A DNA stretch of 10,403 bases from an uncultured bacterium (GTDB lineage Bacteria; Bacteroidota; Ignavibacteria; Kapaibacteriales; UBA4661): the NCBI GenBank assembly GCA_937899715.1, contig CALCNX010000059.1, positions 1 to 10,403 of the forward strand. Reading direction: 5' to 3'. A program made the translations under genes and the position numbers. Positions 1-7,374 of the stretch are shown piece after piece. Each line of letters starts with the position of its first letter. The first letter of the stretch is position 1. The notes under the pieces are model-generated. The model did no database searches. It was not told where the DNA came from and saw only the letters and a program-made list of their open reading frames with translations.

Positions 1-128
1 CCCCTCTTTGGAACAAAGAGGGGTGTACGAGCGGCAGCGAGGACGGGGTGTTGCTCCCTACATTGCTGTCAGACTACCCCGTCAGTCCTCGCTTCGCCGG
101 ACTGCCACCCCTTCACACTGTGAAGGGG
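1..128. repeat. Nested inverted-repeat (REP/cruciform-like) intergenic element, cut at left edge
   Basis: The stretch is almost entirely built of inverted repeats. Positions 1-10 and 14-23 form a perfect 10-bp hairpin (CCCCTCTTTG, loop GAA). Positions 108-117 and 119-128 form a second perfect 10-bp arm pair (CCCCTTCACA / TGTGAAGGGG). GACGGGGT at 42-49 pairs with ACCCCGTC at 76-83 around a 26-nt loop. CAGTCC at 83-88 pairs with GGACTG at 99-104. An alternative, longer fold is possible because GGGGTG (20-25), GGCAG (33-37) and GCGAG (37-41) match CACCCC (106-111), CTGCC (102-106) and CTCGC (88-92). The whole block is therefore an imperfect two-fold-symmetric element. It lies just past the 3' end of the amidohydrolase gene. 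No T-run follows any hairpin, so it does not look like a standard terminator. A dispersed intergenic repeat is the likeliest identity, but copy number cannot be judged from one window. Confidence 0.7.
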
Positions 129-169
129 AATTTGAGCGAGCGTAACTTCGGTTATCAATTTGGTTATAC

Positions 170-1777
170 TTATTTCTTCACCCCCGGAAGCATCATCTGA
201 TAACCACCCCGCTCCTGTTTTGCCTTTGCGACGATTTGCCGTACGTCTTCCAATAGCTTCTTGGCATCGTAGATAATGCCGTCCTTCACTGTGTATTTCA
301 CGCCGCCGACGCGCACTGCTTTATTGTCGTCGTTCACTTTGAGTGCGCCTGTGCCGTAGAGCACTTTCAAGTTGGCAAGAGGATTTTCGTCAAGAATCAC
401 AAAATCAGCGAGCTTGCCAACTTCGACCGAGCCAATTTCTTTTTCCATACCGAGTAATTGTGCGCCGTGCAAGGTAGCCGAGCGAATGACTTCCAACGGA
501 TGAAACCCCGCCTCGCGGAGCATTTCCAATTCACGCGGATAGGAAAAACCGTACAACTGATAGATAAAACCAGCATCGGTGCCGACTGTTACCCGCCCGC
601 CACGATTTTTGTATTCGTTCACAAACGTCATCCAGAGGCGATAGTTCTCCTTCCACGCTACTTCTTCTTCTGTTCCCCAGTTAAACCAGTACGAGCCATG
701 CGCAGCGCGGTTTGGTTGATAAAATTCCCAGAGCGACGGCAATGTATATTCGCTGTGCCATTCGTATCCGGCAGCAGCCATCAGGTCGCGGCTTGCGGCG
801 TAGATATTGAATGTGGGGTCAAGCGTAAAATCAAGTTTCAAGAGTTCGTTCATCACCGCATTCCACTTCTCGGAATATGGCTTTGCTGCTTGCTTCCAGA
901 GCTTTCCCGCGCCGGAGAAACGATGCTGCTCGTTCTGATAATTGTAGTCAAGGGGATAATCTTGCACTGTTCTGTCTTCAAATAACGCTTCCGGCAAGCC
1001 ATACCAGTGCTCCATTGAGGTCAGCCCCCAACGCGCCGTTTGGAGCGCATTTGCACGGGCAACGTCCAATTGTGCATGATGACAGGCAGTTCTGAGATTT
1101 TGCGCTTTTGCTTCTTCCAATGCGGCTTTGAACACATCGGGCGAAGCACCAAAAAACTTGATACCGTCAGCACCTTTTTTCGCTACGCTGCGCACCCACG
1201 CGCGAGCCTGCTCCGGCGTAGCAATCGGGTCGTCGGCACCTTGCCCGAAGTACGGATACGCCTTGATACGCGGGGCGGTAATTTCATTTTTCGCACTTTT
1301 GTCTCTGTGTTCAAGCGTCCATTCTAAGCCATTCCCTGCGGAGGGGTCACGGATAGTGGTAATGCCGTGCGCCATCCACAATTTGAACACGTATTCCGCA
1401 CTTGTTCCTTGCGCCACGCCTCCACAATGCCCATGGGTGTCCACGAATCCGGGCAGCAAATACAACCCTTCGGCATTAAACTCTTTGTCGCCCTCGGCAG
1501 CTTTGGGGCGGCTTTCGGGCTTGATGGGCAGTCCAGGGAAACCAACCGATTGAATAGATTTGATACGATTCCCTTCCACTACGATATCCACAGGACCAAG
1601 GGGCGGCGCTCCCGTGCCATTGATAAGCGTTACGCCGCGAATAATGAGCCGCTTAAAGGGTCCTTCGCCTTCAGCTCGTGGCGGTGACTTCGGCACAAGA
1701 CGCGACTGCGCCACAAGCGAACCAGAACAACACACAACGACTACAACAAGGACAAATATTCGGAAGAGAGTATTCAT
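170..1777 (-). CDS. Exported metal-dependent amidohydrolase (imidazolonepropionase-like superfamily)
   Basis: 535 aa. This is an amidohydrolase-superfamily hydrolase that would cleave C-N or related bonds with a metal-activated water; the substrate cannot be told. Residues 1-24 are a Sec signal peptide (basic start, long valine core, end near LVAQ), so it should act in the periplasm. Family marks in order are: the small beta-sandwich part with 'LINGTG' (51-56); 'DTHGH' with metal ligands H115 and H117; K207 in 'GIKFF', at the place of the carboxylated lysine; H233/H234 and H257 ('MEHWYG') as further ligands; and catalytic D401 in 'VGTDAG'. The C-terminus has the usual 'LLGMEKEIGSVEVGKLADFV' (441-460). 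The span between H257 and D401 is about 143 residues, which looks long for the family and is rich in Trp and Tyr. I chose the ATG at 1777 because the signal peptide begins there. The frame stays open for 98 more codons, but these run back through a terminator into the next gene. No clear ribosome-binding site is visible. It appears to be transcribed alone. There is no T9SS tail. Confidence 0.9.
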   Translation of the reverse strand: MNTLFRIFVLVVVVVCCSGSLVAQSRLVPKSPPRAEGEGPFKRLIIRGVTLINGTGAPPLGPVDIVVEGNRIKSIQSVGFPGLPIKPESRPKAAEGDKEFNAEGLYLLPGFVDTHGHCGGVAQGTSAEYVFKLWMAHGITTIRDPSAGNGLEWTLEHRDKSAKNEITAPRIKAYPYFGQGADDPIATPEQARAWVRSVAKKGADGIKFFGASPDVFKAALEEAKAQNLRTACHHAQLDVARANALQTARWGLTSMEHWYGLPEALFEDRTVQDYPLDYNYQNEQHRFSGAGKLWKQAAKPYSEKWNAVMNELLKLDFTLDPTFNIYAASRDLMAAAGYEWHSEYTLPSLWEFYQPNRAAHGSYWFNWGTEEEVAWKENYRLWMTFVNEYKNRGGRVTVGTDAGFIYQLYGFSYPRELEMLREAGFHPLEVIRSATLHGAQLLGMEKEIGSVEVGKLADFVILDENPLANLKVLYGTGALKVNDDNKAVRVGGVKYTVKDGIIYDAKKLLEDVRQIVAKAKQERGGYQMMLPGVKK

Positions 1778-1811
1778 GCGGGTAGAAGAACAAGTGGTAA
1801 AAGAAAACAGC

Positions 1812-1863
1812 TTCACGGGAGAGCAAAATACGTGAAACCACAGTAGAAAACAAGCGTAGCTTG
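1812..1863 (-). promoter_or_regulatory. Possible promoter/operator region of the amidohydrolase gene
   Basis: Read on the minus strand, a TTG (1851-1853) lies 20 nt before TATTTTG (1824-1830). This resembles, imperfectly, the Bacteroidota -33 TTTG / -7 TAnnTTTG promoter, with the spacer inside the -7 box one base short. The -7-like box is flanked by a 6-bp inverted repeat, TTCACG (1812-1817) and CGTGAA (1831-1836), which could be an operator. A second small palindrome, CAAGC-gta-GCTTG, covers 1851-1863. All of these are short matches and could be chance. Confidence 0.2.
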
Positions 1864-1877
1864 CGCCCTGCACCCAC

Positions 1878-1924
1878 GAAAACGGAAAAAGTGGAGTTCG
1901 CCTTGAAAAGATGAACCCCACTTT
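1878..1924 (-). terminator. Rho-independent terminator of the T9SS propeller gene pair
   Basis: The arms are 1888-1899 (AAAGTGGAGTTC) and 1913-1924 (GAACCCCACTTT), with a 13-nt loop. On the DNA there is one mismatch, but in RNA made from the minus strand it becomes a G-U pair, giving a continuous 12-bp stem. The stem is followed by a U-rich tract (TTTTCCGTTTTC, reading 1889 down to 1878). It starts 26 nt after the stop codon of the 966-aa gene. It also separates that gene from the amidohydrolase gene downstream. Confidence 0.7.
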
Positions 1925-1950
1925 CGTTTCCAATACTATCATTGCCAGTA

Positions 1951-4851
1951 TCAATGACGAATCATTTGCCCTGTCCGGCGCACGGTCGTTCCATTCGAGA
2001 GCGTCACAGCAAGTTCGTAAAAGTATGTCCCTGCTTGCGACTGCGCACCACCATACATTTGCCCTTCCCACTCAATACTGTGCTCGCCTGCTGATTGTGG
2101 TTGGTTTACGAGGGTCACTATTTCTCGCCCCAACGTATTGGTAACACGAAGGCGCACCGTTGCTGCTTCCGGCAGCGTGTAACGGATGGAAGTTGTGCTT
2201 GCAAAGGGGTTTGGATAGTTCTGTCCAAGTACGACAGCGCTTGCAAGACTTTGTACATCGCCTGCTTTTTGCTGCGCTACTTGGAACGCCGAAGCGGCGG
2301 TAACATTTGTGCTAAACATCCCATTGGCAAAGGTGGCAATAGCAACATAACCGTCCACTTGACGCGCTACCACGCCAGTAACAGGAATACTTCCGATGAC
2401 TGTTGCTCCTTCTTGCGCCCACTGCGTATTTGCGCCATCCAGACGACTTGTGGAATATAGTCCTGTACTTGTTCCCAAAAAGATGCGCGTTACGCCGCCA
2501 AAATTCTGAAAAGCCGCCGACGTGCATGAGGGACCGGCTCCCGTGCCGTCTTGATTTGCGCGAAGATTGCCTCCTATTGCCGTCCACGTCTTGCCGCCGT
2601 CGCTTGTGTAGAAGAGAGGGCTGACCGAATAGTTGGAAAAGACCACGATGGCTTGGTCGGCATTCGCAGGATTGACGGCAATGCCTGTAATGAAGCCATT
2701 TTGCGGGAAGTTCATTGATGTAACTTCCGTTGGAGTCATCGTGCCGGATTGTGCATTTTCCACAACAAAGACCTGACCGACGGACGTACCGAAAAACAAC
2801 CGTGTGCTTGTGCCGCGCGATGCGCCAAATGCGCTTATCTTCCCCTGCGGTATGGCTTCTGCTGCGGCTGTCCAGCCCTGCACACGGTCGTAGCGCTCAC
2901 CGCGCTCCAGTGCCGCCGGAATGACGCTCAAATCCTCATTCCGCCAGAGGTCGCGCCCGCCTGCCATGTACATAACGTTATTGTTGTTCGGGTCGAGGAT
3001 AAACGGATTGATAAACATATAATCTTTGCCTTCGATTGGGTCAATGCGGGCAACACGACTTCCCATCACGCGGTTCGTCGTACCGTTTTGAGTGGAATAA
3101 TAGATTGCCGCTTTTTTGTCGGCGATTGCGCAAAAAGAACCGTCGCCGCTTCCGACCCTATCCCACGTGGTTGTTGCTTGATTGCTTTCGGTTGTATAGG
3201 TGGCTTGATCTTGCAAACCTCCCAAAAGAGTATTATCGCCCGACGTGGCAAAATCAATCGCAATGGTGTAGAACTGGGTACTCACAAAACCGTTATTCAA
3301 AATTTTCCACTCAATATCTTCCGAAGCCGCCATAATGTTGTCCGTTCGGCGAACACCGCCGTCATTGCCGGTGAAAGCAGCGTTAGGATTACTCGGAAGA
3401 AAAACAAGTTCGTGCTGGTCAACGTATTGATTGGGAGAGAGCGCAAAACTCTTGCCTGAAAGCTCGTACCCGGCAACCTTTTGTGTATTGAGGTCAGTCA
3501 GAAAACCATTGGTGGAGCGATAGATTTCTGAACCACCGAGAAAAACGATATTTTCGTTATCGGGCTTCACACGAATATACATATCATACCCGCCTTGAGA
3601 ATCGTAGTTCCCTGTTTTCCCGCCCGCAATCTGCAATCCGGGAAGATTATCCGAGCGATTGAACCACGAACCGCCTGCCAAGCCGCTTCCGTCGCCCTCA
3701 CGATAGGTATATTTCCAAAAACTATGCCCTGCTTGTCCTTTGGAAGTCGGCGGTCGGAAACCCGCTCCGGGCGTTTGTGCAATCACGTACATCACATTTT
3801 CGTTGGAAGGAGCAAGCCCAAGATTGATGCGCCCAAAACGCTCCGGCGCATCGGGCATCGTGATATTTGCCCAGTGAATGCCGTCGGTGGAGCGGTAGAT
3901 TCCATAGACAGGATTAGCGGTAGCATTTCCTGAAAAACTGATAGCTGCGTAGAGAATACCCGTGCTGGTGATAACGACATCCGTCCAATCTGCTCTATTG
4001 ACGGCATCCGCCGTATTGCCGCCCAGCACCGCAGTCCACGTCTCACCGCCGTTTGCTGAACGATAGATACCACCGTAGGTGGCTGCATAGACAACATCTT
4101 CGGTTTTCGTGGGGTCGGTAACGATTTTATTGATAAAAGAAAAATCGGAAGCAAAAAGATGTGCTTGATTGCGCACTGTGGAAGCAAGGCGTGACCACGA
4201 CTTGCCGCCATCGGTGGATTTGAAGATACCATCACCAAAGAGCTTTGTTGCGCCCCGGACATCACTGCCTCGAAATTCGCCCGTGCCGTAGTACCAGACG
4301 TTGCGCTTCCCCGGGCGGCGGTCTTGCGCCACTGTGGTAACGCTGGAAATATCAGAAAGCGCCGTTGTTCGCGCCCATTGTGCGCCACCATCGGTGGAGC
4401 GCCACATACCGCCGGAGGCAGCTCCGGCGAGAATAATGCTCTCATTGTCCACATCCAATGCCAATGCGCGGACGCGCCCGCCAACGTTGATAGGTCCACG
4501 TGGAGACCATGTTTGCGATTGCAAGCGCGCGCCGTCTTTCCCAATCATACCTTCGGCTCTTGGGAGGCGTTCGGCAAATCGTAGTTCCATAGCGCGGGCA
4601 TCGTCGGGAATTTTCCCTGTGCGCGGGTCGCGGAGCATTTCTTCTTGCTGAAGCAAGTATTCAGACGGATTTTCAAATTCTTCACCTTCTTCGGTTTCCT
4701 CTTCTATTTCGGAAGATTGCGCTTCGGCAAGGCGGGCTGCGTTTGCCTCGTGAAATGCCTCCGTGCGCTTGGAAGCAGCAGGAAAAAAGAGCACTGCGGC
4801 AGTCAACCAGACGGCAGCTATGGCAACAGAAGTAAACAGTTTTGTACGCAT
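1951..4851 (-). CDS. Large exported BNR/Asp-box beta-propeller protein with T9SS type A sorting domain
   Basis: 966 aa. Probably a surface or secreted sialidase/VPS10-like propeller protein; no enzymatic residues are evident, so binding or structural roles are as likely as hydrolysis. Residues 1-27 form a signal peptide. An acidic stretch follows (about 48-60), then 'NPSEYLLQQEEMLRDPRTGK' (61-80), which may be a pro-region. The propeller part (about 115-850) has Asp-box motifs STDGGAQW (152-159), STDGGKSW (212-219), SANGGETW (265-272), STDGIHW (321-327) and TSDGGKTW (749-756), with more diverged repeats between. The last 90 or so residues, starting with 'LGQNYPNPF' (875-883) and including 'VTNTLGREIVTLV' (903-915) and a closing GTYFYELAV strand (941-949), are a standard T9SS type A C-terminal sorting domain. 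It should be cleaved and then released or anchored to LPS at the outer membrane. The gene follows the 754-aa propeller gene by 54 bp with no terminator between them, so the two are probably one operon. No Shine-Dalgarno is seen. The ATG is supported by the signal peptide. Confidence 0.9.
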   Translation of the reverse strand: MRTKLFTSVAIAAVWLTAAVLFFPAASKRTEAFHEANAARLAEAQSSEIEEETEEGEEFENPSEYLLQQEEMLRDPRTGKIPDDARAMELRFAERLPRAEGMIGKDGARLQSQTWSPRGPINVGGRVRALALDVDNESIILAGAASGGMWRSTDGGAQWARTTALSDISSVTTVAQDRRPGKRNVWYYGTGEFRGSDVRGATKLFGDGIFKSTDGGKSWSRLASTVRNQAHLFASDFSFINKIVTDPTKTEDVVYAATYGGIYRSANGGETWTAVLGGNTADAVNRADWTDVVITSTGILYAAISFSGNATANPVYGIYRSTDGIHWANITMPDAPERFGRINLGLAPSNENVMYVIAQTPGAGFRPPTSKGQAGHSFWKYTYREGDGSGLAGGSWFNRSDNLPGLQIAGGKTGNYDSQGGYDMYIRVKPDNENIVFLGGSEIYRSTNGFLTDLNTQKVAGYELSGKSFALSPNQYVDQHELVFLPSNPNAAFTGNDGGVRRTDNIMAASEDIEWKILNNGFVSTQFYTIAIDFATSGDNTLLGGLQDQATYTTESNQATTTWDRVGSGDGSFCAIADKKAAIYYSTQNGTTNRVMGSRVARIDPIEGKDYMFINPFILDPNNNNVMYMAGGRDLWRNEDLSVIPAALERGERYDRVQGWTAAAEAIPQGKISAFGASRGTSTRLFFGTSVGQVFVVENAQSGTMTPTEVTSMNFPQNGFITGIAVNPANADQAIVVFSNYSVSPLFYTSDGGKTWTAIGGNLRANQDGTGAGPSCTSAAFQNFGGVTRIFLGTSTGLYSTSRLDGANTQWAQEGATVIGSIPVTGVVARQVDGYVAIATFANGMFSTNVTAASAFQVAQQKAGDVQSLASAVVLGQNYPNPFASTTSIRYTLPEAATVRLRVTNTLGREIVTLVNQPQSAGEHSIEWEGQMYGGAQSQAGTYFYELAVTLSNGTTVRRTGQMIRH

Positions 4852-4905
4852 GACGATAATTAAAAGAGTAAAGTATTCAGTTGCTTGGGGTTTGGTACTT
4901 GAGTT

Positions 4906-7170
4906 TTATCGAATAATATGCAGCAAACGGCTCACCGATGCACCACCAGCGCTTACTTGAACAATATAAGCTCCTGTGGGTAGTTCGCGCGTATCTAGCC
5001 TCAGAGCGTGTTCGCCCGACTGGAGCGCGGGGAGTTCTTCTCGTCTGACGGCGCGTCCAAGCACATCGAAAATAGTGAGGACAACGCTTACAGGCTGCCG
5101 CACTACAAAGCGCACGGAGGTTTCTCCATTCGCAGGATTCGGTGCAAGTCGCATATTTATTCCCGCTATTGCTTGCTCATTGAGCGTTTGTACGCTTGTT
5201 ATCTGCGAAAGCGGGCGCTTCCAGACCCCTGTACCGGCGGCATAATCACCGATGTATATGTTCATATTGTCCGCAGCAAGTGCGTGATTGGAAGTATTTG
5301 TCAAGCCTTGACTGACAGCCTGCCACGATGTGCCGTTATTTGTTGAACGAAAAACACCCGCCGCACCTGTCGCCACGAGCGTAGCATTTTGCAATGTAAG
5401 TTTGTACACGGCAGGATTACTCGCATCCAGTCCCACACTGCGCTTCGCCCATGTTCTGCCGTCATCGGTGGAGAGATACACGCCGTCTTCGGTTGCGGCG
5501 AAGACATTTGTGCCACTGAAGAACAAATCATATACCGTCAAGGCAGCAATATCCAGACCCTTACTGGCTTCACGCCATGTCTCACCACCATCGCTGGAGC
5601 GATAGATACCAGATTCAAACGTGCCGCCAAGCACCGTAGAGCCATTGAAAGCAAGTACGTGAACGGCAACCGTATCATCCAATTCACGCGCACGGCGCGA
5701 CCACGTTTTGCCGTCATCTGCCGAAACATAGACACCATCACCTGTTGCGGCGGTAAGTTTGTTATTGGAGGAATTGAGAGCAATATCATACACAGACAAT
5801 CCAAAATCTTTCAGCGCACCAGTCCCGGAGCCGTTTGCCACTGTCCACGTCGCACCACCGTCACCGGAAGCAAAAAGTCCACCGTAAGTAGCGGCAAACA
5901 AACGGTTTCCGGCGGCACTGATTCTGTTCACATATGCGCTCAGCCCCTGCGAGCCTTGCGGCGGGTCGTTGATTCCTTTCGCAGCAGCCCATGTCGTACC
6001 GCCATCACGCGAGAACTGGATTCCATTGCCGTAGGTAGCGGCAAAAAGCGTATTATTCAGCACCGTGAGCGACAGCACTTGCCCCGCAAGAATTCCGGCA
6101 TTTGTCTGCGACCATGCAACATCCGAGCGCGGCGAGGTAAAAATTCCTGCGCCTTCGCTCCCCAGCACCAGCGTCGTGCCGACACTCGTAAGCGACAAAG
6201 GAGCAAGATTTGTTAGTCCTTTATTCGCGGCTGTCCATGTAACGCCACCATCCGAAGAACTAAAAACTCCGGCAGATTCGGTGCCAACAAAAAACGCGTC
6301 ACCCGTTTTGGTAATTGCATTCACTGTCTGCCCTTTCAAGCCTGTATTTGCGGCTTGCCATGCGGCGGCTTCGGGTTGGGTGCTCGTGAGCGCTATTCTG
6401 CGCGAATAGACACCATCGCGCGTGCAAAGATAGAGCGTTCCGCCGTCGGCAAGCAGGCTCAACGCCTCCAAACGGAGAGCATAGCCCGTAAGCCCCTGAC
6501 TAAAATTATTCCATGTAGCACCGCCATCGGTGGAGACATATACGCCTGCACGATTGGAAACCGCATACAATCTAGTGTCGAAGGTAGTTTGAACGACAGT
6601 GAGCGAGAAGGATTCACCCACGTGTTTCGGTAATTTGCTGCTCAAAGCCACCCATGTTGTACCATTGTCGGCAGAACGATACAAACACTCCGACGGCGTT
6701 TCAATGGTGTCAATGGTAGAAGTATTGCGGACTTCCGTTGCGACGATAATGTCAGAGCCGTTAGCCAATACTTTCGTTATTTTCACTCCCGAAAACGTTG
6801 CTGTTCCGCTAGGAACCCACACGCCACCGTCATTATCGGAGTGAAATAAGCCATCGTGTGTTCCCAGCCACAGTGCCGAGCCGGAGGCAAGTATGGATGT
6901 GGGATAGAGGCTATTGCCTTTCAGTCCCGTACTTATTTGCGTCCACGAGTCAAAGACGCTTGCCGTTCGATACACGCCGCCGCCGTTGACTCCGGCGTAT
7001 ATTGTGGAGCCGTTTTGCATAAACGTTGTCACCATACCGCCTGCGGGACCGTTTGTTTTTGTCCATTGAGCTTGTACAGGCATGAAGGAGAGTACAAGAA
7101 AAACACATATCCATACTGCAGAATAACGCTTGCAGAGATATGAAAAAGAACCAAGTTTAGGCGATACCAT
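4906..7170 (-). CDS. Exported Asp-box repeat beta-propeller protein with T9SS sorting domain
   Basis: 754 aa. First gene of the probable two-gene T9SS cargo operon. Residues 11-34 are a signal peptide with cleavage near PVQA|Q. At least ten Asp-box motifs of the S-x-D-x-G-x-T-W type are visible: 111-118, 166-173, 213-220, 305-312, 387-394, 435-442, 483-490, 525-532, 567-574 and 609-616. From 387 on they recur every 48 and then exactly every 42 residues, each preceded by a strand of the type 'FAATEDGVYLSTDDG' (557-571). This fits propeller blades of the photosystem-II-assembly/VPS10/sialidase-like class. Residues 671-754 ('LAPNPANGETSVRF', 'FDVLGRAVRRE', 'LPTGAYIVQV') form a T9SS type A sorting domain. 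The function of the mature protein is unknown; ligand binding, adhesion or a hydrolase accessory role are possible. The ATG at 7170 has a fair Shine-Dalgarno (AAGGA at 7178-7182, 7-nt spacing), unlike most genes here. It shares architecture, but not close sequence, with its 966-aa neighbour. Confidence 0.9.
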   Translation of the reverse strand: MVSPKLGSFSYLCKRYSAVWICVFLVLSFMPVQAQWTKTNGPAGGMVTTFMQNGSTIYAGVNGGGVYRTASVFDSWTQISTGLKGNSLYPTSILASGSALWLGTHDGLFHSDNDGGVWVPSGTATFSGVKITKVLANGSDIIVATEVRNTSTIDTIETPSECLYRSADNGTTWVALSSKLPKHVGESFSLTVVQTTFDTRLYAVSNRAGVYVSTDGGATWNNFSQGLTGYALRLEALSLLADGGTLYLCTRDGVYSRRIALTSTQPEAAAWQAANTGLKGQTVNAITKTGDAFFVGTESAGVFSSSDGGVTWTAANKGLTNLAPLSLTSVGTTLVLGSEGAGIFTSPRSDVAWSQTNAGILAGQVLSLTVLNNTLFAATYGNGIQFSRDGGTTWAAAKGINDPPQGSQGLSAYVNRISAAGNRLFAATYGGLFASGDGGATWTVANGSGTGALKDFGLSVYDIALNSSNNKLTAATGDGVYVSADDGKTWSRRARELDDTVAVHVLAFNGSTVLGGTFESGIYRSSDGGETWREASKGLDIAALTVYDLFFSGTNVFAATEDGVYLSTDDGRTWAKRSVGLDASNPAVYKLTLQNATLVATGAAGVFRSTNNGTSWQAVSQGLTNTSNHALAADNMNIYIGDYAAGTGVWKRPLSQITSVQTLNEQAIAGINMRLAPNPANGETSVRFVVRQPVSVVLTIFDVLGRAVRREELPALQSGEHALRLDTRELPTGAYIVQVSAGGASVSRLLHIIR

Positions 7171-7210
7171 GTTGTTATCCTTAAAAAAAGTACAGAACGG
7201 ATGAAGACGA

Positions 7211-7223
7211 AATCCTCAGGATT
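7211..7223. promoter_or_regulatory. Perfect 13-bp palindrome, possible operator before the T9SS operon
   Basis: AATCCTCAGGATT is a perfect 6-1-6 inverted repeat, lying 41-53 bp upstream of the start codon of the 754-aa propeller gene. Its size suits a dimeric regulator, and a LuxR-type regulator gene lies just upstream. A match of this length can occur by chance in 200 bp. Confidence 0.2.
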
Positions 7224-7322
7224 GCGACCAAGAAGCCGTCAAACTGACAGCCGATTGTATCACCAACCCAAAAGCAAATTACAATAAAAGCGGAAGCGAA
7301 AACAGATGCACAAAGAGCTACG

Positions 7323-7351
7323 ATTATAGGTAGAAAAGTACTATGCTTTAA
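7323..7351 (-). promoter_or_regulatory. Candidate sigma70-like promoter for the T9SS operon
   Basis: On the minus strand a perfect TATAAT occurs at 7328-7323, with TTAAAG (7351-7346) 17 bp before it, matching TTGACA at only three of six positions. Transcription would start near 7316 and give a leader of about 145 nt. If the organism uses the Bacteroidota TAnnTTTG box instead, this match means little. The operon may also be read through from the response-regulator gene, since no terminator is seen after that gene. Confidence 0.25.
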
Positions 7352-7374
7352 CGTTGTCTCAAAACACAGTCACC

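Noticed and set aside
108..128. Hairpin as terminator of the amidohydrolase gene
   Set aside because: The stem is good but no U-run follows in the minus-strand direction, and it belongs to a larger repeat structure.
1778..2071. N-terminal extension of the amidohydrolase by 98 codons
   Set aside because: It would cross a terminator and overlap the end of the 966-aa gene; the signal peptide begins at the ATG at 1777.
2749..3459. Plus-strand open frame of 236 codons inside the 966-aa gene
   Set aside because: Antisense shadow with a Cys/Arg-rich, non-protein-like composition.
3792..4544. Minus-strand open frame of 250 codons in another frame of the 966-aa gene
   Set aside because: Overlaps confirmed Asp-box coding sequence in a different frame; no recognisable domain or start signal.
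5389..6216. Plus-strand open frame of 275 codons inside the 754-aa propeller gene
   Set aside because: It lies wholly antisense to a clear repeat gene, has no family features, and repeated codons in the sense gene explain the lack of stops.
4205..6534. Recurring CCGCCATCGGTGGA-type strings as a dispersed DNA repeat or CRISPR-like array
   Set aside because: They encode the Asp-box (S-T-D-G-G) of propeller blades in frame and have no constant repeat-spacer layout.
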